From positions 30,331 through 94,330 of the forward strand of contig JAFGCG010000087.1 of NCBI GenBank assembly GCA_016932715.1: a DNA stretch of 64,000 nt, given 5' to 3'. The position numbers were made by a program, and so were the translations under genes. Each line of letters starts with the position of its first letter. The stretch's first letter is position 1. The stretch comes from Anaerolineales bacterium (GTDB lineage: Bacteria > Chloroflexota > Anaerolineae > Anaerolineales > Villigracilaceae). Positions 8,421 to 17,497 of the stretch are shown here, in pieces. The notes under the pieces were generated by a model, which saw only the letters and a list, made by a program, of their open reading frames with translations, ran no database searches and was not told the DNA's origin.

Positions 8421-9992
8421 TCAGGGATTCCTTTGCGTGAAGAACGAAATAAAGAGAGCCAGGAACAACAGGGTCCACATGATCCCGCTTTCGCCTTCGA
8501 GCACATTCGAGATGCCGTCGCTCACCCGCCTGAGCTGGCGGTAGAGATTCCAGAGGGCCCGGTAGATCCAGTCAAGCCAGGAGGGGTTGGCTGGACGCAC
8601 CCAGTGCGCCCGGACAGGGTTGAGGACACGTAAACGCGGGGTTAACGAGAGCAGGCCGAAGGTCAGGAGCGCAACGGGTACCTCCACGAAAAAGTTGCCG
8701 AGCTGCAGAGCCCCGCTCCACCCAAACAAGCCCAGCAGGATGGTCGTTCCCAACAAGAGGGAAATCCCAATGGGATAAACATTCCTTGCCCAAATGGGTT
8801 GATCCTCATTGCTGACGCGTGTGATTGTGCGCTGGCTGTGACGGATGAAGCCTGCGAGGAGCATGGCTTGTGCCGAAATCCGGAGTGGCCAGACCAACCA
8901 GACCAGCCAGGAACTGGGTAATGTGCTGTTCCAGCCTGTTGCCGTGAGAGAGAAGGGTAAGGATGATACTCCCCATGCGCCGATGAACAGGGCGCGCAGG
9001 AGCCATTTGTTTGGCTCAGACGATAAAAACAAGGCGCCGCCTATCAACACGATGGCACACCCCCAGGCGGCGGCGCCAATTGGGTTGGCGCGCAACGCGG
9101 CTGCCACAGCAAGTGAACTCATGCCAATTAACCAGTACACTCTGCCGTTCAATTCATCGGGGGCGCGCAGCCACATCCAGCCTCCATAGATCGCAGCCAG
9201 CGAGGTCAGGATCAGCAAATAAGGGGTCAGCGGCGATGCCAGGCTGCTGAGTGGAATACGCGCCAGCAAAATCAGGCTGGAAGCGGCCGAGATGAGTCGC
9301 AAGCCGGTTCCAAAGCCGCGCCGGAGCGTTGATTCAGTAGAGTAGGGAAGATGAAGCGGCAATACGCCAACGCGCAAACCGGCTGCAACCACCAGATACA
9401 GTCCGACTTGCGGCGGCGCCTGTCGGAAATCCAGCATTTGACCGTTTGCCAGACTGACCATCCCCGCCCACAGCAAAACCAGGATGCCCGCCGCCCGCGA
9501 CGCAAAGGCAATGATCACGCGTTCGTTCAATTGGGGATCTTCCACAACGCGCATCTGCGCGATCAGTTCGGAAATGTCGAGGGCAGCCCAGATCAATACG
9601 AGCGTCAGCGGGTTGTCGGCGACCACAGCCAGAATCCCCAGGGCAGTGAGGATGAGCGTTCCGATCCAGTTGATGGGCCGGGGGAAATCGATCCGCACTA
9701 CCGCGGTCAGGATGATCGCCAGGCACAGCGTCGCCAGGCTGACGGCAAACATCCAGGCAAGTTCGTCGCCAACGAATGTAGGGGATTGGGCAAAAAGCAA
9801 AGCGGGCTGCCAGGCTGGGAACTGCAGGGCAAGGGGCATTTGCAGCTGCCAGAAAAAAACGCTGATCCATGCCAGGAACGCGCCGCCTGCGGCAACCAGC
9901 CAGTTGTACCGGAATCCCTGAGCTGCAAACTGCAGCACAAGCAGCACAAGCGCGGTAACAAACAAAATTGTAACTGTGACGAGAATAAGCAT
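8421..9992 (-). CDS. NuoL/NuoN-like proton-antiporter-type membrane subunit
   Basis: 523 residues, polytopic, first gene of the three-gene operon. The stretch GLRVGVLPLHLPYSTESTLR resembles the HxWLPxA...P loop of antiporter-type subunits, and a Glu-bearing helix earlier (TLVLIWAALDISELIAQMRV) could match the conserved TM5 Glu (the LLxxWExxxL segment). The family's TM7 Lys is not obvious; Arg residues occupy that area. It probably forms an ion channel or transporter with the two downstream products. A likely -10 box (TAAAAT on the reverse strand, 10002-10007) ends 9 nt before the ATG with no ribosome-binding site, suggesting a leaderless message. Confidence 0.65.
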   Translation of the reverse strand: MLILVTVTILFVTALVLLVLQFAAQGFRYNWLVAAGGAFLAWISVFFWQLQMPLALQFPAWQPALLFAQSPTFVGDELAWMFAVSLATLCLAIILTAVVRIDFPRPINWIGTLILTALGILAVVADNPLTLVLIWAALDISELIAQMRVVEDPQLNERVIIAFASRAAGILVLLWAGMVSLANGQMLDFRQAPPQVGLYLVVAAGLRVGVLPLHLPYSTESTLRRGFGTGLRLISAASSLILLARIPLSSLASPLTPYLLILTSLAAIYGGWMWLRAPDELNGRVYWLIGMSSLAVAAALRANPIGAAAWGCAIVLIGGALFLSSEPNKWLLRALFIGAWGVSSLPFSLTATGWNSTLPSSWLVWLVWPLRISAQAMLLAGFIRHSQRTITRVSNEDQPIWARNVYPIGISLLLGTTILLGLFGWSGALQLGNFFVEVPVALLTFGLLSLTPRLRVLNPVRAHWVRPANPSWLDWIYRALWNLYRQLRRVSDGISNVLEGESGIMWTLLFLALFISFFTQRNP

Positions 9993-10001
9993 GCAACCGT
10001 A

Positions 10002-10041
10002 ATTTTATCAGGTTTGCAGGTCACCCTGTTTATTGTAGAAT
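10002..10041. promoter_or_regulatory. Divergent promoter pair
   Basis: On the reverse strand TAAAAT (10002-10007) lies 9 nt before the antiporter-like gene. On the forward strand TTGCAG (10014-10019), a 16-nt spacer and TAGAAT (10036-10041) lie 7 nt before the DUF3048 gene. Both starts would give almost leaderless transcripts. Confidence 0.5.
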
Positions 10042-10048
10042 TGAAGAT

Positions 10049-11308
10049 ATGCGCCCACATCGTCACCACATATTTTTCGTATTCATCCTGTTGATTTCTG
10101 CATGCGCCGATCAATCGAATAACGTGGCAGCCGGCGGGATCCCCACCCCGACGCCGTTTCAGCCCCTGACGGAAGACGTTTCCGACTCCCCATATGCGGA
10201 GGCGGCTCCGACGCCTCTTTATCTGCCCTCGGTCACTCCCCCGCCGCCCACTCCGCTGCCCATCGTCATCGTGCCCGAATTGCTTCCCGACTGGGTGGAC
10301 GTCCCTGAGTTTACGCTTTCCGCGGAATTGAATCCGCTGACAGGTTTGCCGCCTTCCGATCCGGCCCTGCTGGATCGACGCCCCCTCGCCATCAAAGTGG
10401 CGAACTATCCACGTTACATCCGTCCGCAATCCGGGCTGACCCTGGCGGATAATATCTTCGAATATTACATCGAAGCCGGGTTGACGCGTTTTATCGCCGT
10501 ATTTTACGGAAATGACTCCGAGTGGGTGGGACCGGTCCGGTCGGGCCGTTATTTCGATGAGAATATCCAGCGCATGTACCATGCTTATCTGGTGTTCAAG
10601 TTTGCTGATCCGCGGGTCGAGGGTCATCTAAAAACGAGCGATATTGCCCCTTTTCTGGTCGTCCCCAGTTTGAGGAAATGTCCTCCATTTCACCTGATGG
10701 AGAAGCGAAAAATCGAAGTATATAACAACTCCTACTTCAATATGATCGAATGGAAGGACTGTGTGATTCAAGGGGGGCTGGAGAATCACCGCCAGGGTAT
10801 CCGGCTTGGATTTTTCAATGAGGACGTGCCGATCTCTGATCTGCTTGGCACACAGATGTTTACCTACTATTCAGTCGATTCGTATAACTACTGGCGTTAC
10901 GACCCCGGAACAAACCAGTACCTCCGTTTTCAGGAAGTCAGTGATACCCGCAATCGCAAGCCGGAAAGTTATGCTGCCCTGATAGACCAGGTGACCGGCA
11001 AAGCTGTGCACGCCTCCAATATCGTCTATCTGCTGGCTCATCATACATTCTCGAACACATTCGATGAAGAAGACGAGGTCTATCAAATCGACCTGACAGG
11101 TTCGGGGGAGGCGTACGTCTTTCGCGATGGCATAGGGATGCCCGCGCGCTGGATTCGAACCAATATCGATCAACCGCTTTTGCTGACCAGGACGAACGGA
11201 CTGCCGATTTATCTTCGTCCCGGAATCACCTTCTATGAAGTGCTGGGTGCAGCCTCCTACGTGGATCAGGATGCGGGAGAATGGAACTTCCATCACGCGA
11301 CGCCCTGA
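10049..11308 (+). CDS. DUF3048 domain lipoprotein (YerB-like)
   Basis: 419 residues. The N-terminus is a lipoprotein signal (basic start, hydrophobic core, lipobox LISAC), then a Pro/Thr-rich spacer (TPLYLPSVTPPPPTPLP). DUF3048 begins at NPLTGLPPSD and includes RRPLAIKVANYPRYIRPQSG, the acidic LADNIFEYYIEAGLTRFIAV and GPVRSGRYFDENI, the best-conserved pieces of YerB-family proteins; the C-terminal DUF3048 half also looks present. The biochemical role of the family is unknown; it is extracellular and membrane-tethered. Lipid attachment would need the prolipoprotein pathway whose peptidase gene lspA is damaged at 41.9 kb. Confidence 0.85.
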   Translation: MRPHRHHIFFVFILLISACADQSNNVAAGGIPTPTPFQPLTEDVSDSPYAEAAPTPLYLPSVTPPPPTPLPIVIVPELLPDWVDVPEFTLSAELNPLTGLPPSDPALLDRRPLAIKVANYPRYIRPQSGLTLADNIFEYYIEAGLTRFIAVFYGNDSEWVGPVRSGRYFDENIQRMYHAYLVFKFADPRVEGHLKTSDIAPFLVVPSLRKCPPFHLMEKRKIEVYNNSYFNMIEWKDCVIQGGLENHRQGIRLGFFNEDVPISDLLGTQMFTYYSVDSYNYWRYDPGTNQYLRFQEVSDTRNRKPESYAALIDQVTGKAVHASNIVYLLAHHTFSNTFDEEDEVYQIDLTGSGEAYVFRDGIGMPARWIRTNIDQPLLLTRTNGLPIYLRPGITFYEVLGAASYVDQDAGEWNFHHATP

Positions 11309-11361
11309 GATGAGACCAGCGAAGCAGTCCTAGTGATAAAATACCACCCAATGAGGCTCTC

Positions 11362-11886
11362 ATGACATTCGATCCCACATTTGTCAGCAATCTCATCCTC
11401 GTCCTGACCGGCTTTGGCGGCGCTTTCCTTGCAGCGCTGTGGATCTCCCTGGCGATCTGGACCTATCGCGATATCCGGACGCGCGCGCGTGATCCACTGG
11501 TACAGACGCTCGCGACGCTGCTGGTTGCCGTGCTCAATCTGCCGGGCGTTTTGGTATACCTGATCCTGCGCCCGCCGCGCACGCTCGAAGAGGAGTATCA
11601 GCGGACGCTCGAAGAGGAAGCCCTGCTCCAGGCTCTGGAAGACCTGCCGCTTTGCCCGGGCTGTGAACGGCATATCAAGGATGACTGGCAGGTTTGCCCA
11701 AATTGCCATACCAAGCTCAAGAAAAACTGCGAGAACTGCAACAGGCTCATGGAACTGCCCTGGAATATCTGCCCGTACTGCGGGACACCTGCGACCGGTA
11801 TGCGCCGCGATACCACGACGAGCATGGAGGATGCCCTGCGCGGCTTGAAGTTGAACGATGAGTCGGGAGAAGCAAAAGTCGAATGA
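11362..11886 (+). CDS. Membrane protein with double zinc ribbon
   Basis: 174 residues. Two hydrophobic helices at the N-terminus (ILVLTGFGGAFLAALWISLA and a second ending NLPGVLVYLILRPP) are followed by an acidic linker (TLEEEYQRTLEEEALLQALE). Two treble-clef-like zinc ribbons follow: CPGC...CPNC and CENC...CPYC, four CxxC pairs in all. Such DZR modules usually mediate protein contacts in the cytoplasm; no catalytic function can be assigned. The stop overlaps the start of the next gene (ATGA), so the two are translationally coupled. Confidence 0.75.
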   Translation: MTFDPTFVSNLILVLTGFGGAFLAALWISLAIWTYRDIRTRARDPLVQTLATLLVAVLNLPGVLVYLILRPPRTLEEEYQRTLEEEALLQALEDLPLCPGCERHIKDDWQVCPNCHTKLKKNCENCNRLMELPWNICPYCGTPATGMRRDTTTSMEDALRGLKLNDESGEAKVE

Positions 11887-13910
11887 TCAACGCGGACAAA
11901 TTGAAAAAGATTTCTGAAAAGCCCTGGTTTTATCCAGCGGCTTTGCTGTTAATCGGATTTGCTGCCTATGGATACGTGTTGACTTCCCTAGGCTATTACT
12001 GGGCCGATTGGGAAATCGTGATGTTTACTAAACTCAATCCCGCCCTGCAATTTCGCTTTTACGCCCACGATCGTCCATTTCCCTGGACCTATCATTTGAT
12101 CTATTTTCTCGTTGGTTCAAAACCGATTGGCTGGCATATCATTACCCTGCTTATTCGTTGGGCCGGGACCTTGTTTTTTGTTCATGCACTGATCCTGCTT
12201 TGGCCTCGCTATAAGAGTCACATGCTCTGGCTGGGCGTGCTGTTGCTGGTTTATCCGGGTTTTCTTCAGCAGTCACAATCTGCCACGAAGGCACGCCATA
12301 TCATGACGTTTTTACTGTTTGCTCTCTCCGTCTATTTAATGGCGCTCGCGATTAAACGTCCGAAATGGGCACGCCTGCTTTTCCCGCTTTCCTGGCTGGC
12401 GACCTTTGCACACCTTTTCACAACCGAATATTTTGCCGGGCTCGAATTGATGCGCCCGGTTTTGCTTTGGATACTTATGGAGGGTGAGAACAAAAAGAAT
12501 TCACATTTATTACGCCAGGTTGCCGTCACCGCTCTGCCTTATGTACTGATCACAATATTCTATTTCTGGTGTCGCTTTTTCTATTTTCCTGTTATTTTTC
12601 ATACCACGAGCCGGATCAGTGACATGAATTCGGTGTTGAGCGGCTTTCAGGAGTCTTTCCCCGGGTCTGTATTGTACTTTTTGAGCGGGGCGTTGTTCGA
12701 CCTGGTTTATTTAACGCTGCAGGTCTGGGTCGATGCCATTATCAACTTTGAAGGTTTTAGTTTTCAAAAAAGAGTAGCCTGGTTTGTATTCGCTCTGGGT
12801 ATTGTACTCACAGCTGCCTTTGCATTCTTTTATAACGTTAAGGAAGAAGAAGCAAAAGAAGCATCGGACCATTCATCTCCAGCCTGGATGTTCATGGTTG
12901 GCTTTGGGTTATTCATTCTGGGCGCTCTTCCTATCTGGATAATCGGCAAACAGATCAGTGCAGGCGGCTGGAATGACCGTTTCGCGCTGGCTCCCATGCT
13001 TGGCGCCATTTTAATGGTTATGGCGCTCCTGCTTTGGTTTGTTCGCCCTGCCGGGCAAAAATTCATCCTTGGTTTCCTGCTGGTGTTCTCGATTGCCGCA
13101 CAGGCCTGGGTCGTCAACAATTATCGTCAGGATTGGCGTACCCAGCTCGATTACTACTGGCAGCTTTATTGGCGTGCGCCTGCATTGCAGCCCGGCACGG
13201 CTCTTTTTACCTTTGAACAGCCCTCGCCTTCTATCACGCATTATTCGGACGCAGGCTTTGCGCTCAATATTCTATATCATTATCAGACCGAAGATGGTTT
13301 CCTCCCCTACTGGCTCTTTTTGCGCAGGTTTCATTTTGAGTACCAACCAGATGATTCGTTTGTCTATGACCTGCGCGGCCTGGTTTTTAAGGGGAATACC
13401 TCGAAGGGGATTGCGGTTATGCATCAGTCAGGAAGCGCTTGTCTGCGGGTGCTGGATCCGGTGTACGCGCACGACCCTCGTTTTACCGAAGGGCAGGAGA
13501 TCCTTATTCCCCTTTCCAACCTTTCTCGCATCATTCCCGACCCCGCAGCTCCGCCGCCCGACCCCGATATTTTTGGCCCTGAGCCTGCTCATAATTGGTG
13601 TTACTTTTTCCAGAAAGCTGATCTGGCCCGCCAGGAAAAGGATTGGAATACGGTCATTGCCTTGCTTGAGCAGGTGCAGCAGGAGGGCTTTGCTCCCGGC
13701 TATGGCGCTGAATACATTCCGTTCATCGAAGCCTATGCTCAGACAGGTGATTGGCAGAAAGCCTACGATCTGACTCTCGCAGCTCGCGATGTGAACTCTG
13801 GTCTTAAGAAGATGTTATGCACCAATTGGTCGCGTTTGAGTGAGATTCCCTCGGCGGATCTGGAAGTGGTTGGACAGGTCAGGCAATCCCTTGACTGTCC
13901 GGATAATTGA
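11883..13910 (+). CDS. Large polytopic membrane protein with C-terminal helical-repeat-like domain
   Basis: 675 residues. Roughly the first 430 residues hold about ten hydrophobic helices with aromatic-rich loops (YYWADWEIVMFTKLNP, HDRPFPWTYHLIYFLVG), a layout like GT-C glycosyltransferases or O-antigen-type membrane proteins, though no catalytic motif is certain. The last ~200 residues are soluble and end in a TPR-like helical section (DWNTVIALLEQVQQEG, DWQKAYDLTLAARDVN). Base composition looks lower in GC than the neighbours, which may indicate acquisition. It is coupled to the zinc-ribbon gene by a 4-nt overlap. Function unknown; envelope polysaccharide work is only a guess. Confidence 0.6.
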   Translation: MINADKLKKISEKPWFYPAALLLIGFAAYGYVLTSLGYYWADWEIVMFTKLNPALQFRFYAHDRPFPWTYHLIYFLVGSKPIGWHIITLLIRWAGTLFFVHALILLWPRYKSHMLWLGVLLLVYPGFLQQSQSATKARHIMTFLLFALSVYLMALAIKRPKWARLLFPLSWLATFAHLFTTEYFAGLELMRPVLLWILMEGENKKNSHLLRQVAVTALPYVLITIFYFWCRFFYFPVIFHTTSRISDMNSVLSGFQESFPGSVLYFLSGALFDLVYLTLQVWVDAIINFEGFSFQKRVAWFVFALGIVLTAAFAFFYNVKEEEAKEASDHSSPAWMFMVGFGLFILGALPIWIIGKQISAGGWNDRFALAPMLGAILMVMALLLWFVRPAGQKFILGFLLVFSIAAQAWVVNNYRQDWRTQLDYYWQLYWRAPALQPGTALFTFEQPSPSITHYSDAGFALNILYHYQTEDGFLPYWLFLRRFHFEYQPDDSFVYDLRGLVFKGNTSKGIAVMHQSGSACLRVLDPVYAHDPRFTEGQEILIPLSNLSRIIPDPAAPPPDPDIFGPEPAHNWCYFFQKADLARQEKDWNTVIALLEQVQQEGFAPGYGAEYIPFIEAYAQTGDWQKAYDLTLAARDVNSGLKKMLCTNWSRLSEIPSADLEVVGQVRQSLDCPDN

Positions 13911-13951
13911 GTCATCGAAATCAAAAGTCTTGGATTCCAGGATCGCTCCAG

Positions 13952-13957
13952 TATAAA
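13952..13957 (+). promoter_or_regulatory. -10 box of menC (leaderless)
   Basis: TATAAA ends 9 nt before the menC ATG and there is no Shine-Dalgarno sequence between them, so transcription probably starts at or next to the start codon. Confidence 0.4.
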
Positions 13958-13966
13958 TACTGCTCG

Positions 13967-15079
13967 ATGAAAATCGAATCGCTTACTCTCCATCACATTT
14001 CGATGCCGCTGGTGGCGCCGTTCGAGACTTCCTTCGGGCGCGAGACGGACCGCCAGTGCATTCTGATCACATTGCGAGCCGCGGGGTTAACGGGTTACGG
14101 CGAATGTGTCGCGACCCGCGATCCGGGCTATAACTACGAAACGACCGGCACAGCCTGGCATATCCTCAAGGAGTTTGTCGCGCCGCTGATCCTCGGCAAA
14201 GATGTCCCCGATGCCGCAGATTTCCAGAAGCGCGTGGCAGGGATTCGCGGTCATCATCTCGCCAAAGCGGGCGTGGAGATGGCGCTGTGGGACCTGCTGG
14301 GGAAACGCGACGGCAAATCGCTGAAGGAAATGTTTGGGGGCACGCGCGCAAAGGTCGAGGTGGGGGTCTCGATTGGGATCCAGGAATCCGCCGCGGCGCT
14401 GGTGCGGACCGTCGCATCGTATCTGAAAAAAGGTTATCGCCGCGTCAAGATCAAGATCAAGCCGGGCCGCGCAGTCGAGGAGACCTCCGCGGTCCGAGAG
14501 GCGTATCCGGACCTGCGCCTGCAAGTCGACGCGAACTCCGCCTATACCCTGGAGACGGCTGAGGCGCTCAAGCCGCTCGACGATCTGGATCTGCTGTTGA
14601 TCGAACAGCCTCTCTACGAAGATGACATCTGGGATCATCGCAGGCTGCAGGCGGAGTTGAAAACGCCGATCTGTCTGGATGAAAGCATCCTTTCGCCGCG
14701 CCACGCGCGCTACGCGCTGGAGATGGAAGCCTGCCAGATCATCAACATCAAGCCGGCGCGCGTCGCTGGGCTCAGCCAGGGGATTGCCATCCATGATTAT
14801 TGCCATGCACGCCATGTGCCGGTCTGGTGCGGGGGCATGCTGGAGACGGGTGTGGGCCGCGCTTCGAACCTGGCGATCGCTTCCCTGCCCGGATTCATCC
14901 TGCCGGGAGATGTCTCCGCCTCCGACCGTTATTACCAGCGCGATATCACGAAGGAACGTTTTGTGCTGAACGGCGACAGCACGATCGATGTGCCCACTGG
15001 TCCCGGTTTGGGAGTCACGATCGACGAAGAGGCGCTGAAGCAGTTTACACTCTCGGAAGCCACCCTCAAGGCTGAATAG
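13967..15079 (+). CDS. menC: o-Succinylbenzoate synthase (menaquinone biosynthesis)
   Basis: 370 residues, enolase superfamily. MenC dehydrates SHCHC to o-succinylbenzoate in menaquinone synthesis; relatives racemise N-acyl amino acids. Visible active-site parts: the KxK motif (RRVKIKIKPG), metal ligands Asp in LQVDANSAYT, Glu in LLIEQPLYEDD and Asp in TPICLDESI, and the Lys of NIKPARVAG acting from the other face; WCGGMLETGVG closes the barrel. The N-terminal capping domain starts MKIESLTLHHISMPL. I took the ATG at 13967 rather than the upstream in-frame start at 13907 because homology begins there and a -10 box sits in the extension. No other men gene is nearby. Confidence 0.88.
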   Translation: MKIESLTLHHISMPLVAPFETSFGRETDRQCILITLRAAGLTGYGECVATRDPGYNYETTGTAWHILKEFVAPLILGKDVPDAADFQKRVAGIRGHHLAKAGVEMALWDLLGKRDGKSLKEMFGGTRAKVEVGVSIGIQESAAALVRTVASYLKKGYRRVKIKIKPGRAVEETSAVREAYPDLRLQVDANSAYTLETAEALKPLDDLDLLLIEQPLYEDDIWDHRRLQAELKTPICLDESILSPRHARYALEMEACQIINIKPARVAGLSQGIAIHDYCHARHVPVWCGGMLETGVGRASNLAIASLPGFILPGDVSASDRYYQRDITKERFVLNGDSTIDVPTGPGLGVTIDEEALKQFTLSEATLKAE

Positions 15080-15085
15080 TATAAT
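15080..15085 (+). promoter_or_regulatory. -10 box before the CapA-like gene (leaderless)
   Basis: TATAAT ends 9 nt before the ATG at 15095, which lacks a ribosome-binding site. Confidence 0.45.
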
Positions 15086-15094
15086 CAAGGCGCT

Positions 15095-16804
15095 ATGCCT
15101 CAAAGAAAATCGGATCCGCCGCGAACTCGCGGAAATTCTTTAAAAACCAATTCGCGGCAGTTCGCGGCAGGAATGGTACTTGTGTTAATAGTCTCAGCCT
15201 GCCGCGCGCAAGTGACCTCCATCCCGCCGCAAATCGCCCAGGAATCTCTTCCCATAAATTTTTCTGTTCAGGTCCCTGCATCCACGCCTTCCCCAACTCG
15301 TGATTCGCAATCGGGGGACGGACAGATCCAATGGCTCTATGCGCTGGTCGCGCCGTTCCCAACTGTGACGGACGGTGTCTCGTATGACGAACTGCATCTT
15401 GCCTGGACGGAGGGCGCGGCTGCGGCTCCTGCCTCCTTCAGCGGGGTCCCGTTATTGATGGAGTCAGCCACCCTGGCGGCGTTCACCGCGCTGTGGGACG
15501 AACCCGCACCGGGCGCGGTGCGCGTCCTGGCGGCAGACAGGCTGCTCGAGGAAGCCTGGTCCGACATGCCCTCCTGGGCGATCATCCCGTTCGAGAAGCT
15601 CGAGCCAAAATGGAAAGTATTGACCGTTGACGGGCAGTCACCGATCCGCAAGAACTTTGATCTCGCACAGTATCCTCTGGTCGCGAGTTTTAAGGTTGAA
15701 TCTGCCAATCGCGGTCAACAGTCAGCGATCAGCGGTCAACCTTCCAACTACGATGCTTCGAAGCTCACCACCGTCATCATGACCGGTGTGACGGCGCTCG
15801 TGCGCGCCACTGCACTGACCATGGAATTAAAGGGCACAACCTATCCCGGCGAAAGGATCCGTGAGGTGCTGCGTGAAGCGGACATTACGCACGTGAGCAA
15901 CGAGATTCCGTTCTTCACAGGCTGCACGTATCCCAAGCCCGATCAGGCGGCGCTGGTCTTTTGCAGCGACCCGAAATATATGGATCTGCTGACCGACGTT
16001 GGCGCCGATGTGATCGAATTGACCGGCAATCACTTTGCAGATCGCGGGGCTGCGGGAATGCTGGAAACCATCGAGATCTACAATCAAAATGGGCTGCCCT
16101 ATTTCGGCGGCGGCGTGGATTTGCAGGATTCGCTCGAGCCGGCGCTGTTCGAGGTCAATGGCAACAAGGTCGCGTTCATTGGCTGCAATAAACCGGACGT
16201 GGGGCGCTTCCCGACCGCGACGGATTATCAGCCCGGCGCCGCGCCGTGCGATTTCGACTATCTCCCACAAAAGATCGCTGAATTGAAAGCCCAGGGCTAC
16301 GTGGTCATCTCCACCTTCCAATGGAATGAAAGCTACGACTCGCGCCCGGCTCCCCAGCAGATGGACGATTTCCGTCTCATGGCTGATTCCGGCGCCTCGA
16401 TTGTCAGCGGCAGCCAGGCGCATTACGCCCAGATGATGGAGTTCTACAGCGGCGCATTCATTCACTATGGACTGGGTAATCTATTCTTCGACCAAATGGG
16501 CGATCAGGACTGGATGCCAAAGGGGATTCGCCGTGAGTTTTTTGATCGCTATGTGATTTATGATGGCAAATTAATCAGCGTCGAATTGATCACCGCGCTG
16601 CTGGAGGATTATTCACGCCCGCGCCTGATGACCGAGCAGGAACGCCTCGGCTTTTTACAGGAATACTTTTTCTACAGCGGCTGGATTCCCTTCCGCCCCA
16701 CGCCGACTCCCACGATCACGCCAACGCTGACCCCGATGTCCATCCCGTCTCTTTCAGGGGCGTCGCGCTCGCTTCCAGCGAGGACCGCGACACCTGCGCC
16801 GTAA
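15095..16804 (+). CDS. CapA-family (poly-gamma-glutamate capsule type) lipoprotein
   Basis: 569 residues. A lipoprotein signal ends in lipobox VSAC around residues 33-36. After ~200 residues of less conserved sequence comes a CapA metallophosphatase-like domain: IMTGVTALVRAT (where the family usually has GD), ADITHVSNEIPF, DVIELTGNHFADRG with the GNH motif, YFGGGVDLQDSLEP, NKVAFIGCN, ISTFQWNESYDSRP, ASIVSGSQAHYAQMMEFYSG and HYGLGNLFFDQ. CapA proteins act outside the cell in capsule or polymer export; the precise activity is uncertain. A Pro/Thr-rich tail follows. The positively charged n-region of the signal peptide is encoded by a palindromic ttcgcgg-type repeat (15118-15168). Confidence 0.8.
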   Translation: MPQRKSDPPRTRGNSLKTNSRQFAAGMVLVLIVSACRAQVTSIPPQIAQESLPINFSVQVPASTPSPTRDSQSGDGQIQWLYALVAPFPTVTDGVSYDELHLAWTEGAAAAPASFSGVPLLMESATLAAFTALWDEPAPGAVRVLAADRLLEEAWSDMPSWAIIPFEKLEPKWKVLTVDGQSPIRKNFDLAQYPLVASFKVESANRGQQSAISGQPSNYDASKLTTVIMTGVTALVRATALTMELKGTTYPGERIREVLREADITHVSNEIPFFTGCTYPKPDQAALVFCSDPKYMDLLTDVGADVIELTGNHFADRGAAGMLETIEIYNQNGLPYFGGGVDLQDSLEPALFEVNGNKVAFIGCNKPDVGRFPTATDYQPGAAPCDFDYLPQKIAELKAQGYVVISTFQWNESYDSRPAPQQMDDFRLMADSGASIVSGSQAHYAQMMEFYSGAFIHYGLGNLFFDQMGDQDWMPKGIRREFFDRYVIYDGKLISVELITALLEDYSRPRLMTEQERLGFLQEYFFYSGWIPFRPTPTPTITPTLTPMSIPSLSGASRSLPARTATPAP

Positions 16805-16819
16805 CTTCAGAAAAGGAGC

Positions 16820-17461
16820 ATGCCTGTGACGATCTACGATATTTCCCTCACGATTTCGCCCGATCTTCCGACCTGGCCCGGCGACCCGCGCCCGGAACTG
16901 GAACTCTATGAATCGATGGAGAAAGGCGCGCTTTACAATGTCACCCGGCTGAGGGCCGGCGTTCATCTCGGCACGCACGTGGACGCGCCGCGTCATTTCA
17001 TCAGAGATGGCCGCACGGTCGAGCAGCTCCCTCTGGAGGTGTTGACCGGCCCCTGTTACGTGATACAGTTACCGGATGGGGTCGAGGCGATCACGTCTGA
17101 AGTCCTGGATCGGACGGAAATCACCTCTGAGATGAAACGGGTCCTTTTTGGAACGCGCAATTCCCATCTCTGGGCAAGAGGTGAGCGTGAATTCCAGACA
17201 GATTTTGTCGCGGTTACGGAGGATGGCGCGGAGTGGCTGGTCGAACGCGGCGTCCAACTGGTGGGCCTGGATTACCTTTCCATCGCGCCGTACAGCGAAA
17301 CCATCCCAACCCATATCGTTTTGCTCAAGGCAGGGGTCGTGATTGTTGAGGGATTGAATTTATCCAATGTGATGCGCGGTTTTTACGATCTCTACTGTCT
17401 GCCGCTCAAAATCGCCGGCTGCGACGGTGCGCCTGCGCGGGCTATCCTTGTTCAGTCATGA
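16820..17461 (+). CDS. Cyclase-family hydrolase (kynurenine-formamidase-like)
   Basis: 213 residues. The metal-binding signature of the family, HLGTHVDAPRHF, is intact near residues 49-60, and the start (YDISLTISPDLPTWPGDPRP) and IPTHIVLLKAGVVIVEGLNLSNV match too. Members hydrolyse N-formylkynurenine, isatin or related amides and cyclic substrates; I cannot tell which substrate applies here. AAAGGAG precedes the ATG. It begins 15 nt after the CapA-like gene and is probably co-transcribed with it, without an obvious functional link. Cytoplasmic. Confidence 0.85.
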   Translation: MPVTIYDISLTISPDLPTWPGDPRPELELYESMEKGALYNVTRLRAGVHLGTHVDAPRHFIRDGRTVEQLPLEVLTGPCYVIQLPDGVEAITSEVLDRTEITSEMKRVLFGTRNSHLWARGEREFQTDFVAVTEDGAEWLVERGVQLVGLDYLSIAPYSETIPTHIVLLKAGVVIVEGLNLSNVMRGFYDLYCLPLKIAGCDGAPARAILVQS

Positions 17462-17497
17462 TGTTGAAACGGAACCAGCTCTACACTGGAGGGTATG

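Noticed and set aside
14087..15103. 338-codon open frame antisense to menC
   Set aside because: Shadow frame: Arg/Asp/Leu-rich sequence without domains, opposite an intact MenC.
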